Both the position numbers and the translations under genes were made by a program. The notes under the pieces were generated by a model. That model did no database searches, had not been told where the DNA came from, and was given only the letters and a program-made list of their open reading frames with translations. Positions 49,743 to 58,720 of a DNA stretch of 64,000 nt are shown here, one piece after another. Numbering within the stretch: position 1 is the stretch's first letter; each line of letters begins with the position of its first letter. The stretch covers positions 590,723-654,722 of the forward strand of contig NC_011661.1 of NCBI RefSeq assembly GCF_000021645.1. The letters are read 5' to 3'. The stretch is from Dictyoglomus turgidum DSM 6724 (GTDB lineage Bacteria; Dictyoglomota; Dictyoglomia; Dictyoglomales; Dictyoglomaceae).

Positions 49743-49807
49743 GTAAATAGATTCAGTTTATTTAAATTAGAGGGTTAGAGACAAATTAATAAACTAAATT
49801 TATTTAC
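49743..49807 (-). promoter_or_regulatory. Long imperfect hairpin in the leader of the lipoprotein gene
   Basis: GTAAATA (49743-49749) pairs with TATTTAC (49801-49807), and inside it AGTTTATT pairs with AATAAACT. On the minus strand TATAAT lies at 49818-49823, so transcription should start near 49811 and the hairpin would be the first 65 nt of the 5' leader. It could be a regulatory RNA structure or an operator. Confidence 0.4.
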
Positions 49808-49852
49808 TCTAATAAATATTATACCATAAATATTTTTTAAAATAATTATAAA

Positions 49853-49901
49853 AGTGACTTATATCACACTTTGAGAAGCTATTTCTTTTTTAATGTATAA
49901 T
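49853..49901 (+). promoter_or_regulatory. Promoter with CRP/FNR-like site
   Basis: GTGA (49854-49857) and TCAC (49864-49867) are spaced by six bases, as in CRP/FNR boxes. TTGAGA (49871-49876) and TATAAT (49896-49901) are spaced by 19 bp. The site is just upstream of the -35 of the TGS GTPase gene. No CRP-family gene is in the window, so the regulator is not shown. Confidence 0.45.
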
Positions 49902-49933
49902 CATGAAGGATAACAATTAGAAGGGGTGATTTT

Positions 49934-50920
49934 ATGCCTGCTAATTTGCCACCTCAATATTTTGAGGCAGAAAAGAAATTCCGAGAGGCGAAAACTATTG
50001 AAGATAAGATTCAGGCATTAAAAGAGATGCTTGCTATATTACCTAAACATAAAGGTACCGATAAGATGAAGGCAGATTTAAGAAGAAAACTTTCCCAACT
50101 TATGGAAGAGGCAGAAAAAAGGGCTAAAAAAGGAGGTGGAAGGGGACTTGATTATATTGAAAAGGAAGGAGCAGGTCAGGTGCTTTTAATAGGTCCCCCT
50201 AATACTGGAAAATCTAAATTTTTTACCCTTCTTACAGGGGTCGAGAGTTTAGTTGCTGATTATCCTTTTACTACCATGAATCCTGTGATTGGTATGTTAC
50301 CTTATGAAAATATTCAAATTCAACTTGTAGATCTTCCTCCTCTTTGGGAGGAATCGGAAGGGTGGATGTATAACTTAATAAGAAATGCAGATTTAATAAT
50401 CTTATTTTTAAGCATGGATCTTGATTCCATAGTGGATGAATATATAAAGATAAGAAATCTTTTGGAAGGAAAAAAGATAAAGCTTGTAAGGAAAAATCCT
50501 GATAGAGATCCTTATTCTCCTATTAAGGAAAATAGGGGCATTGTAATATTGAATAAAATTGATATTTTTGCTCCCGAGGAAAGAAAGGAGGAAATAGAGA
50601 TTATAAAAAAAGATCTAAATGTATTTTGTGTATCAGCTGAAGAGGGTGTAAATATGGAGGATATTAAGAAGAGCATATTTGATGCTCTACATATAGTAAG
50701 GGTTTATACAAAAAAGCCCGGGTATCCTCCCGACTTATCAAAACCATATATTCTTGAAAAGGGAAGTACTGTATTAGATGTAGCAGAGATGATCCATAAA
50801 GATATTGCAAAAAATTTAAAATTTGCAAAGCTTTATAAAAAAGACGGTTCAGTAAAAGGACTTCCTGTAGAAAAGAGTTATGAGGTAAAAGATGAAGATA
50901 TTTTGGAATTTCACACTTAA
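49934..50920 (+). CDS. TGS-domain GTPase, Obg/DRG-like
   Basis: This 328-residue protein has an N-terminal helical region (1-80), G1 at 87-94 (GPPNTGKS), G2 in DYPFTTMNP, G3 region VDLPPLW (DxxG changed to DLPP), G4 NKID, and a C-terminal TGS domain (about 255-328). It resembles DRG/Obg-type translation-linked GTPases. AGAAGGGGTGATTTT precedes the ATG. The altered G3 motif suggests atypical hydrolysis. The role is unproven; a ribosome-linked one is inferred from the family. Confidence 0.85.
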   Translation: MPANLPPQYFEAEKKFREAKTIEDKIQALKEMLAILPKHKGTDKMKADLRRKLSQLMEEAEKRAKKGGGRGLDYIEKEGAGQVLLIGPPNTGKSKFFTLLTGVESLVADYPFTTMNPVIGMLPYENIQIQLVDLPPLWEESEGWMYNLIRNADLIILFLSMDLDSIVDEYIKIRNLLEGKKIKLVRKNPDRDPYSPIKENRGIVILNKIDIFAPEERKEEIEIIKKDLNVFCVSAEEGVNMEDIKKSIFDALHIVRVYTKKPGYPPDLSKPYILEKGSTVLDVAEMIHKDIAKNLKFAKLYKKDGSVKGLPVEKSYEVKDEDILEFHT

Positions 50921-50933
50921 GGAGGGAAAATTT

Positions 50934-51899
50934 ATGAGATGGGGAATAGTGGGAACTGGAAGGATTGTAAGGGATAGGTTTTTGCCTGCCTTAGAGCAAG
51001 TTCCCGGGGCAAAGTTGACAGCTATTGTGACCACAAATCCAGAGAGAGCAAAAGATCTTTCTGAGAGATATGGGGCAAGAATTTATTCTAATTTAGAAGC
51101 TGTAGAAGATGTAGATGTGATCTATATTGCAACGCCAAATAAATTTCATAAAGAGCAGACAATAATATGTGCTAAGATGGGAATTCATGTGCTTTGTGAA
51201 AAGCCTATGGCGCTTAGTGTGAAAGAGGCTGAGGAGATGGTAGAAGAGTGCAAAAGAAATAAGGTTATTCTTGGAATTGCCAATATGGGAAGATTTAATC
51301 CTTTTAATATTGGAGCTAAAAAGCTTCTTGAGGAAAATATTGTGGGGAAAATTGGAATTATAAAGGCAAGCTTTTCTTTTGTAAATAATGAGAGGAATGC
51401 CTGGAGATATAGTTTAGATCTTGCTGGGGGTGGAGCCATAATGGATATTGGAGTTCATGTGATAAATACCCTTCATTTTTGGTTTCCTAATAATAAAGTT
51501 GAAGAGATTGTGGCTATCAATGAGCATTATGGGTATGAGGTAGAGCAAAATGCAGGTGCAGTGGTACGTTTTGATAATGGTATGATGGCACTTTTGGATG
51601 TAAGTTATGATACTATGCTTTCTGTGTCCTTTGAAATACGCGGAGATGAAGGTATTTTATATATTCTTGACACATTATATCAGGAGTATGATGGAAAAGT
51701 AATCCTAAGAAGGTTTAATAATTACACCTTTTATAATTTTTATGGAGAGAATCAATATGTGGCTGAGATAAAAGACACGGAGGAGGCTATAAAAGAAGGA
51801 AGAGAGCCTGCAACTTCAGGAACTGATGGGCTGAAAGATATGAGGGTAATAGAAGGTTGGTATGAATCGGCAAAAGAGAAAAAGTTAGTATACTTGTAA
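50934..51899 (+). CDS. Gfo/Idh/MocA-family oxidoreductase
   Basis: This 321-residue protein has the Rossmann start MRWGIVGTGRIVRDRFLPAL and the EKP motif in VLCEKPMALS. The alpha-beta substrate domain includes GGGAIMDIGVHVINTL. AAGGAGGGAAAATTT fixes the ATG at 50934; a longer frame from 50892 has no site. The substrate, probably a sugar or inositol, cannot be told. It is 14 nt after the GTPase gene. Confidence 0.9.
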   Translation: MRWGIVGTGRIVRDRFLPALEQVPGAKLTAIVTTNPERAKDLSERYGARIYSNLEAVEDVDVIYIATPNKFHKEQTIICAKMGIHVLCEKPMALSVKEAEEMVEECKRNKVILGIANMGRFNPFNIGAKKLLEENIVGKIGIIKASFSFVNNERNAWRYSLDLAGGGAIMDIGVHVINTLHFWFPNNKVEEIVAINEHYGYEVEQNAGAVVRFDNGMMALLDVSYDTMLSVSFEIRGDEGILYILDTLYQEYDGKVILRRFNNYTFYNFYGENQYVAEIKDTEEAIKEGREPATSGTDGLKDMRVIEGWYESAKEKKLVYL

Positions 51900-51949
51900 A
51901 ATTTATAGTGGAGTGATAATATTTAGATAGCTAATTTTTGGAGAGAAGT

Positions 51950-52387
51950 ATGGAGAAGAAGAATATATATGAAATATTTAAAGAAGTGATAAGGGAGCAC
52001 TTTATAAGGAGAGAAAAACTTCTTAGTGGTTTGAAGCTTTATCGGGGACAGGCGCCTATACTTCTTCTTTTATCAGAAAGAGATGGTTTAACCCAAAAGG
52101 AGATTGTAGAAAATATGAAAATAAAGCCTTCTACCGTTGCTATAATGATAAGGAGAATGAAAAAAAGAGGTTTAGTAATTACAAAGAGGGATGAAAAAGA
52201 TAAAAGGTTCTCAAAGGTTTATCTTACCGATGAGGGAAGAAAATTTATCTGTAAACTGAAGAAAACTTATAAACAGCTTGAAGAAGAATGCTTTGGGAAC
52301 TTTACAGAAGAGGAAAGAGAGACTTTAAAAAATTATTTAGAAAGGATCAGAGATAATTTGAGAATACTTAACGAAGAAAAAGGGTAA
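51950..52387 (+). CDS. MarR-family transcriptional regulator
   Basis: This 145-residue repressor has a winged helix (about 45-110) with GLTQKEIVENMKIKPSTVAI and RDEKDKRFSKVYLTDEGR as wing. GGAGAG lies seven bases before ATG 51950; a longer TTG frame from 51938 is less likely. It directly precedes two ABC exporter genes, 4 nt gap, as in many drug-efflux operons. It likely controls them. Confidence 0.9.
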   Translation: MEKKNIYEIFKEVIREHFIRREKLLSGLKLYRGQAPILLLLSERDGLTQKEIVENMKIKPSTVAIMIRRMKKRGLVITKRDEKDKRFSKVYLTDEGRKFICKLKKTYKQLEEECFGNFTEEERETLKNYLERIRDNLRILNEEKG

Positions 52388-52391
52388 AAAT

Positions 52392-54125
52392 ATGAGAAAA
52401 CTTTTGAAGTTTTTAAAACCTTATACTTATGCAGTTATTCTTGCACCTCTTTTAATGCTTGTGGAAGTTATTTGTGATCTTTATCAGCCTAATTTGCTTG
52501 CTAAAATTGTAGACCAAGGAATTTTGAAAAATAATTTTCAAGTTATTCTTAACACAGGACTTATTATGTTAGGTATTGCTATGATAGGTATGATTGGAGG
52601 TGTTGGCTGTACCATTTTTTCTTCTATTGCAAGTCAGAATTTTGGTAAGGATTTAAGAAATGAGTTATTTAAAAAGGTTCAAAAACTTTCCTTTCATAGT
52701 ATTGATAAATTTAAATCATCTTCTCTTATTACACGTCTCACCAATGATGTAACCCAGCTTCAGACCCTTGTCATGATGGCTTTAAGAATAATGGTAAGAG
52801 CGCCTTTACTTTTTATTGGTGGGATAATTATGGCTATATCCCTAAATAAAAATCTTTCTTTCATATTTTTATTATCAATTCCTGTCCTTATTGCTCTCTT
52901 TTTGTTTATTATGAAAAGAAGCTTTCCTTTGTTTTCAGAAGTACAAAAAAGAATTGATTATGTGAATAGTGTGGTGAGAGAGAATTTAGTTGGGATAAGA
53001 TTAGTAAGGGCTTTTAGAAGGGAAGATTATGAAAGGGAAAGATTTAAATATGCTAATACTGCTTTGATGAATGCTATTATAAAAGCGCTTATGCTTATGA
53101 TAATTGCCATGCCTCTCTTTATGCTGATTATGAATTTTAGCATTTTAGCTGTGCTATGGTTTGGAGGACTTCTTGTGGAAAGAGGAAATATGCAAGTTGG
53201 AGAGGTGATGGCTTATATAAACTATATGGGACAGATTCTTTTTTCTTTAATGATGATTGGAAATATTTTGATTTTTATCTCAAGGGCTTCAGCGTCAGCT
53301 TCAAGAGTGGTAGAAGTACTTGAGGAGAAAATTGACATTGAAGATAAAGAGGAGAGTGATACAAGATCTATAGAGAGCGGGAAGGTTAAGTTTGAACATG
53401 TTTATTTTAGTTATTTCAAGGATAGGGAGCCTGTACTTATAGATATAGATTTTGAGGCTGAAGCTGGAGAGATTATAGGAATAATAGGTACAACGGGTTC
53501 TGGAAAATCTACCTTAGTAAATCTTATTCCAAGGCTATATGATGCCACTTCTGGAAGAATTCTTGTAGATGGTAGAGATGTGAGGGATATAAATTTGAGG
53601 GTTTTAAGAAGTGCTATTTCCATGGTTCCCCAAGATATAATTTTGTTCTCTGGAACTATAAAAGAAAACATTTGCTGGGGAAAAGAGGATGCTACTGATG
53701 AAGAAGTGATAGAAGCTGCCAAAATTGCTCAGGCTCATGACTTTATAATAAGGCTTCCTAATGGATATGATACAGTAATTGGAGAGCGTGGGGTGACTCT
53801 TTCTGGGGGACAAAAGCAGAGGATTGCTATTGCAAGAGCCCTTATCAAAAAACCAAAGATTTTAATTCTGGATGATGCTACTTCTGCGGTAGATTTTGTA
53901 ACAGAACAAAAAATAATCAGAGGGTTAAAGGAGATAATGAAGCATTGCACTACCTTCTTAATAGCTCAAAGGGTAAGTACTATGATGAATGCTGATAAGA
54001 TTATAATTCTTGACAGAGGGAGAATTGTAGGTTTTGGTACTCATTATGAACTTTTAGAGAAGAATCCTATTTATCAAGAGATTTATAGATCTCAAATAGA
54101 TGAAGAGGTAGTAAAACATGCGTAG
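52392..54125 (+). CDS. Heterodimeric ABC exporter, degenerate-site subunit
   Basis: This 577-residue protein has six membrane spans (about 15-300) and an ATPase domain with Walker A GTTGSGKST, signature LSGGQKQR and Walker B ILILDDATSAVD. The catalytic glutamate after Walker B is aspartate (DD in place of DE), as in the degenerate-site half of TM287/288-type exporters. It overlaps the next gene by 8 nt. It should pair with that protein to export drugs or lipids. Confidence 0.92.
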   Translation: MRKLLKFLKPYTYAVILAPLLMLVEVICDLYQPNLLAKIVDQGILKNNFQVILNTGLIMLGIAMIGMIGGVGCTIFSSIASQNFGKDLRNELFKKVQKLSFHSIDKFKSSSLITRLTNDVTQLQTLVMMALRIMVRAPLLFIGGIIMAISLNKNLSFIFLLSIPVLIALFLFIMKRSFPLFSEVQKRIDYVNSVVRENLVGIRLVRAFRREDYERERFKYANTALMNAIIKALMLMIIAMPLFMLIMNFSILAVLWFGGLLVERGNMQVGEVMAYINYMGQILFSLMMIGNILIFISRASASASRVVEVLEEKIDIEDKEESDTRSIESGKVKFEHVYFSYFKDREPVLIDIDFEAEAGEIIGIIGTTGSGKSTLVNLIPRLYDATSGRILVDGRDVRDINLRVLRSAISMVPQDIILFSGTIKENICWGKEDATDEEVIEAAKIAQAHDFIIRLPNGYDTVIGERGVTLSGGQKQRIAIARALIKKPKILILDDATSAVDFVTEQKIIRGLKEIMKHCTTFLIAQRVSTMMNADKIIILDRGRIVGFGTHYELLEKNPIYQEIYRSQIDEEVVKHA

Positions 54126-55980
54126 AGATGATAGAACTTTAAGAAGCCAAATTCCTCAGAGAGGTTTTGGTCCGAGACCTTTCGGTGGTCCTGGGAGGGG
54201 AGGTCCTCGGTTTAGTTTTGAAAAGATTGAAATAAAAGATCCTTTGGGCACATTGAAGAAGTTATTAAGATATATAAGTCTCTATAAATGGGGATTTGTC
54301 TTCTCATTTTTATTGGTATTTATCTCCTCGGTTTTAGGTATAATTGGTCCCTACCTTATAGGTCGTGCCATAGATTTGTATATACTACCTAAGAAATTTG
54401 CAGGCTTTCTTAATTTTCTCATCCTTCTTGGAGGAATTTATCTTTTATCTTCTTTTCTTGCCTGGCTTCAAGGTTATATAATGTTGAAAACTACTCAAAA
54501 GTTAGTATTCACATTAAGAAGCGATTTATTCAACAAATTTCATTCTTTGCCTGTTAAATTTTTTGATCTTCGCCCTTACGGAGACCTAATGAGTAGGATA
54601 ACCAATGATATTGATAACCTTAGTATGGTTTTGTCTAACAGTGTGATACAATTTTTCTCTGCTATTACTACTCTAATTGGCATAGTAATTATGATGCTTA
54701 GAATAAGTATTCCTATGACCTTTGTAAGTTTAATAACTATTCCATTGACTGTATTTTTAACTGACTTTATCTCAAAAAGGACTCGAAATTATTTTTATGC
54801 TAATCAGACTCTTCTTGGAAAGTTAAATGGAATCATAGAAGAGGATATTTCGGGCTTAAAGGTAATTAGAATATTTGGTAGAGAGGAAAAGGAGATTAAA
54901 AAATTTGAAGAAGTGAATAATGATCTTACTCAAGTTGGTATAAGAGCTCAAATATTTTCTGGTTCTATAGGTCCTCTAATGAACCTTTTAAATAACTTAG
55001 GATTTGCAATTATAGCTGGAGTAGGAGGTTTTTTTGCTTATAGAAGATTAATTACAATAGGAGATATTACAGTTTTTATTAACTACTCAAGGCAATTTAC
55101 AAGACCTATAAATGAGCTTGCTAACCAATACAATATGATTCAGTCTGCTATTGCGAGTGCTGAGAGAATTTTTGAGGTTATGGATGAAGAAGATGAGAAG
55201 GATGTCATGGATGGAGCAATAGAGCTTAAGGATATTAAAGGTGAAGTGGAGTTTAAGAATGTTTGGTTTTCTTATGTTAAAGGTAATCCTGTAATAAAAA
55301 ATGTGAGTTTTCATGTAAAACCAGGAGAAGTTTTTGCTCTTGTTGGACCTACTGGGGCAGGAAAAACTACAATTGCGAGTTTGGTGGCAAGATTTTACGA
55401 TGTGGATGATGGTGAGATTTTAATTGATGGAATAGATATTAGAAGAATAAGAAGAAAGAACTTAAGGGAATTTTTGGGGATTGTTCTTCAAGATACTCTC
55501 CTCTTTTCTACAACAATTAGGGAAAATATAAGGTATGGGAGACTTTCTGCTACCGATGAGGAGGTTGAAGAAGCGGCAAAATTGGCTCATGCCCATGACT
55601 TTATAATTAAACTTCCCCAGGGCTATGATACAGTGCTCTCTGAAGATGGAGGGGGTCTTAGTCAAGGGCAAAGACAGCTTATTGCTATTGCGAGGGCTAT
55701 TCTTGCAGATCCTAAGATTTTGATTCTTGATGAGGCTACCAGTAATGTGGATACGGTTACAGAAAAATATATACAAAAAGCTATGTTAAATTTAATGTCA
55801 GGAAGAACGAGTTTTGTGATAGCTCATAGACTGTCTACAGTAAAAAATGCTGACATGATTTTGGTGATAAACAATGGGGAAATAATAGAGATGGGAAGTC
55901 ATGAGGAGCTTATTAGAAAGAAAGGTTTTTATTATCGCCTTTATATGAGTCAATTTGCCGATGAAGTAGAAATAAAATAA
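54118..55980 (+). CDS. Heterodimeric ABC exporter, canonical-site subunit
   Basis: This 620-residue protein has a glycine/arginine/proline-rich N-terminal tail (about 1-38), six membrane spans and an ATPase with Walker A GPTGAGKTT, signature LSQGQRQ and Walker B ILILDEATSNVD with the normal catalytic glutamate. This and the former gene are complementary, as in the Thermotoga TM287/288 pair. The positively charged tail is unusual and might bind phospholipid heads. Confidence 0.92.
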   Translation: MRRDDRTLRSQIPQRGFGPRPFGGPGRGGPRFSFEKIEIKDPLGTLKKLLRYISLYKWGFVFSFLLVFISSVLGIIGPYLIGRAIDLYILPKKFAGFLNFLILLGGIYLLSSFLAWLQGYIMLKTTQKLVFTLRSDLFNKFHSLPVKFFDLRPYGDLMSRITNDIDNLSMVLSNSVIQFFSAITTLIGIVIMMLRISIPMTFVSLITIPLTVFLTDFISKRTRNYFYANQTLLGKLNGIIEEDISGLKVIRIFGREEKEIKKFEEVNNDLTQVGIRAQIFSGSIGPLMNLLNNLGFAIIAGVGGFFAYRRLITIGDITVFINYSRQFTRPINELANQYNMIQSAIASAERIFEVMDEEDEKDVMDGAIELKDIKGEVEFKNVWFSYVKGNPVIKNVSFHVKPGEVFALVGPTGAGKTTIASLVARFYDVDDGEILIDGIDIRRIRRKNLREFLGIVLQDTLLFSTTIRENIRYGRLSATDEEVEEAAKLAHAHDFIIKLPQGYDTVLSEDGGGLSQGQRQLIAIARAILADPKILILDEATSNVDTVTEKYIQKAMLNLMSGRTSFVIAHRLSTVKNADMILVINNGEIIEMGSHEELIRKKGFYYRLYMSQFADEVEIK

Positions 55981-55998
55981 AACTTACTAATAAAAAAA

Positions 55999-56027
55999 TT
56001 GACTCTTTTTAAAATTAATTTTATAAT
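55999..56027 (+). promoter_or_regulatory. Promoter of the CBM9 gene
   Basis: TTGACT (55999-56004) and TATAAT (56022-56027) are spaced by exactly 17 bp, 42 nt before the GTG start of the next gene. AAGGGGGTGG serves as ribosome site. Confidence 0.75.
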
Positions 56028-56068
56028 ACAACCACAATTAAAATTTTACTTAAGGGGGTGGATCTTTT

Positions 56069-56716
56069 GTGAGAAGGTCAAGACTTTTTATCCTCATTAC
56101 TCTTTTGGTTATCGGGCTTTTCCTATCCTTAGCTTTTGGTCAAACTTTAACTGCTACTGCTAAATATGGTAAACCTAAGATTGATGCAGAGATGGACGAG
56201 GTTTGGAAAAATGCCGAGGAATATATTACTGATCGTTATGTACAGGGGGTAAAGGGGAAGGTAGCATATGCTAAATTCAGAGTACTCTGGGACGAAGAAA
56301 GTATATATGTTTGGGCTGAAGTGTATGATTCACTTCTAAATAAGGATAGTACGAATCCATGGGAACAAGATTCTTTAGAAATATTTGTAGATGAGGGTAA
56401 TGAAAAAGCAACCTCTTACGATAAAAATGATGCTCAGTACAGGGTAAATTTTGAGAATGTACAAAGTTATGGTACTAATGCTTCCCGTGATTACTTTGTG
56501 ACAGCTACAAAAAAGACTGACTTTGGCTATATTGTAGAGGCGCAAGTAAAGATGAGAACAAGAAAACTTAACGAGGGAGATGTAATTGGATTTGACGTGC
56601 AAGTAAACGATGCTGATAGGTTTGGAAGCAGAGTTGGAATTATTGCATGGAATGAGACTGAGAATGAAAACTGGAGAAATCCATCCTATCTTGGGAATTT
56701 AAAACTTGTGAAGTGA
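56069..56716 (+). CDS. Secreted CBM9-type carbohydrate-binding protein
   Basis: This 215-residue protein has a signal peptide (about 1-24, ends AFGQ) and a single CBM9/DUF1083 domain: ATAKYGKPKIDAEMDEVWKN, WDEESIYVWAEVYD, NPWEQDSLEIFVDEGN and IGFDVQVNDAD. No catalytic domain is attached. Start codon is GTG after AAGGGGGTGG. It probably binds glucan ends at the cell surface or serves as a receptor. Confidence 0.85.
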   Translation: MRRSRLFILITLLVIGLFLSLAFGQTLTATAKYGKPKIDAEMDEVWKNAEEYITDRYVQGVKGKVAYAKFRVLWDEESIYVWAEVYDSLLNKDSTNPWEQDSLEIFVDEGNEKATSYDKNDAQYRVNFENVQSYGTNASRDYFVTATKKTDFGYIVEAQVKMRTRKLNEGDVIGFDVQVNDADRFGSRVGIIAWNETENENWRNPSYLGNLKLVK

Positions 56717-56730
56717 TATTTGGAAAAATT

Positions 56731-56765
56731 AGCCTGCCCTCGTAAAGAGGGCAGGCTTTTTATTT
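56731..56765 (+). terminator. Strong bidirectional terminator
   Basis: AGCCTGCCCTC (56731-56741) pairs perfectly with GAGGGCAGGCT (56747-56757) around GTAAA, with TTTTATTTT after it and AAAAATT before it. It separates the CBM9 gene from the convergent transporter. Confidence 0.9.
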
Positions 56766-57623
56766 TGAGGATGATATGCTTACCCCTAAAATGATTAGCA
56801 CTCCACCAATTATCTTTATAAAAGTTAAAGACTCATTGAGGTAAATTACTCCCCATATAGCTCCGAAAAGGGGTATCAGATTTAAGATATTAACTACTTG
56901 GCTTACTGATAGGATTTTTAAACCATGGTTGTAGAAAAGATATCCAAGCCCTGAACAAAAGAAGGCAAGAAAGAATATTCCTATAAATGCATCAAGGGTT
57001 TTTGGAATTTTTAATCCTGTAGAGAAAAGGAAAGGAATAAACAAAATAGAACCCCATATCATTTGGAAGGTAGTTATTACCTCATGAGGATAATTTTGAT
57101 TAACCCTTTTAATCTCCCAGTTGTATATGACCCAAGAGATTCCAGAAAGTAGGATTAAAAAATCTCCAAAAAGGTTGTTAAATTTTAAATTTAATCCTGA
57201 ATCGCTCATGATGAGAAATACACCAAGAATGGAGAGAAGAACTCCTAATATCCTATTTAAAGGAAGTTTTTCTCTATGAAACAAGTATTCTACTAAGAGT
57301 CCTAAGGCAGGAAAAGATCCTACTATAAGAGCTCCCTCTGAGGCATCAGTAAATTTTAAACCACTATTTTCGAATATGAAATATAATGTAACTCCAAGAA
57401 GACCAGCAATAAAAAGAGGCTTTTGATAATTCCAACTTAAGGATGCCTTTCTTATTTTGGGAAAGAATACAATTAGTGAAAAGATGGAAGCAAGAAAGAA
57501 TCTAATAAAGGCAAGTTCAAAAGGAGAAAGAATTTTAAGAAGGAGTTTTGACACTGAGAAGGATATACTCCAAAACAGGCACGCTATTATAACTAATGTT
57601 AATCCAATTAGTTTTTCTTTCAT
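56760..57623 (-). CDS. EamA/DMT-superfamily transporter
   Basis: This 287-residue membrane protein has ten hydrophobic segments in two homologous EamA halves (CLFWSISFSVSKLLL and SGISWVIYNWEIKRVN, both near the half starts). Such proteins export metabolites or amino acids. It stands alone. The substrate is unknown. Confidence 0.88.
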   Translation of the reverse strand: MKEKLIGLTLVIIACLFWSISFSVSKLLLKILSPFELAFIRFFLASIFSLIVFFPKIRKASLSWNYQKPLFIAGLLGVTLYFIFENSGLKFTDASEGALIVGSFPALGLLVEYLFHREKLPLNRILGVLLSILGVFLIMSDSGLNLKFNNLFGDFLILLSGISWVIYNWEIKRVNQNYPHEVITTFQMIWGSILFIPFLFSTGLKIPKTLDAFIGIFFLAFFCSGLGYLFYNHGLKILSVSQVVNILNLIPLFGAIWGVIYLNESLTFIKIIGGVLIILGVSISSSK

Positions 57624-57710
57624 TTAATCTATTTTAATCAATATTTGACAAATTTTTATTACCATATTATTATAATATTAGAAAATTTCAAGGGGAAGGA
57701 GGAAAATTTT

Positions 57711-58559
57711 ATGAAGAAGTTTATTGTTTTAATGCTTATTATTTTTTTTGTTTTTTTTGTTTCTGGCTGTGTAAAGCAGGAGCCACAGGCAGATAAAGAT
57801 TTAAGTAGTACTGAACTAAACAACATTTATGATTTAGTTAATAGTGGGGAGTACAACAAAAGCATTCAAATCTATATGTCAGATTTACCAGGAAATTTAT
57901 GGCCTACCTCTCCTGTTTCAAAACCAGAGCTTAGTAAATTAATTGAGAAGGCTCCGATGGCTAAATCCATAGATAAGGTCTCTATTGAGCTTAATTGGCA
58001 AGGACCCGATGCCGATGGATGGTATACTTTAACTTTAGATAGTTCTTCTTATCTAAAAATTAGATATTACTCCTCTCTTAAGAAGTTAGAGCTTAAAGCA
58101 TACTTAGATTCTACAGATACATTGAGATTTGTAGTAGTTGAGGAAGGATATTTTGTCTTTAACAAAAATATTAGGGTAGATACCATAAATGTTTATCCTG
58201 TAAGTGGAAAATTTTCTTTCTACTTTTTAGCTCCATCTAAAAATGATCCAAATAAAATGAATAAATTTGGACTTACATTGTCTTGGGATGATATTAGCAT
58301 AACTTGTCTTTCTCAGTTTAATAACATAGGTATTCTTACAGGAAGTATGGGTTTATATATGACATATGTCGATTATGATCAAAATATTAACGTGAATAAT
58401 AAATTAATGGCAAATTTTACATCAAGTGTTAATGGCGCTGATACTACTGATCCAATTTTAATAATTTCAGGTACTAAGGATAGTGATGGAGATCCCACTA
58501 CAGATGGATATGACAATTTCGATTTAGAGCTTCCTCTTGCTGATCTGCTTGGAACTTAG
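57711..58559 (+). CDS. Lipoprotein of unknown function
   Basis: The lipobox FVSGC follows a phenylalanine-rich signal peptide (about 5-20). The remaining 260 residues are beta-rich with alternating hydrophobic strands (WYTLTLDSSSYLKIRYY) and no recognised domain. AAGGAGGAAAATTTT precedes ATG 57711; a longer frame from 57645 lacks a site. A terminator follows. It is probably a cell-envelope lipoprotein. Confidence 0.7.
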   Translation: MKKFIVLMLIIFFVFFVSGCVKQEPQADKDLSSTELNNIYDLVNSGEYNKSIQIYMSDLPGNLWPTSPVSKPELSKLIEKAPMAKSIDKVSIELNWQGPDADGWYTLTLDSSSYLKIRYYSSLKKLELKAYLDSTDTLRFVVVEEGYFVFNKNIRVDTINVYPVSGKFSFYFLAPSKNDPNKMNKFGLTLSWDDISITCLSQFNNIGILTGSMGLYMTYVDYDQNINVNNKLMANFTSSVNGADTTDPILIISGTKDSDGDPTTDGYDNFDLELPLADLLGT

Positions 58560-58589
58560 TTAAGACTGAAAATAAAGATAGAAGAGTAA

Positions 58590-58622
58590 AAAAGAGCCCC
58601 CACCTCATAGGGGCTCTTTTTT
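58590..58622 (+). terminator. Rho-independent terminator
   Basis: AAAAGAGCCCC (58590-58600) pairs with GGGGCTCTTTT (58610-58620) around CACCTCATA, followed by TT. It ends the lipoprotein transcript. Confidence 0.88.
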
Positions 58623-58638
58623 GATTTATATTTTTTTC

Positions 58639-58667
58639 TTGACATAAAAATTTATTGTCTTTATTCT
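58639..58667 (+). promoter_or_regulatory. Promoter of the iolB-like gene
   Basis: TTGACA (58639-58644) and TATTCT (58662-58667) are spaced by 17 bp. AAAAAAGGAGGATC provides a strong ribosome site for the ATG at 58721. Confidence 0.65.
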
Positions 58668-58720
58668 CTTAAATAAGGATAAATATTTTTTTTAGCAATA
58701 AAAAAGGAGGATCTTAAAGT

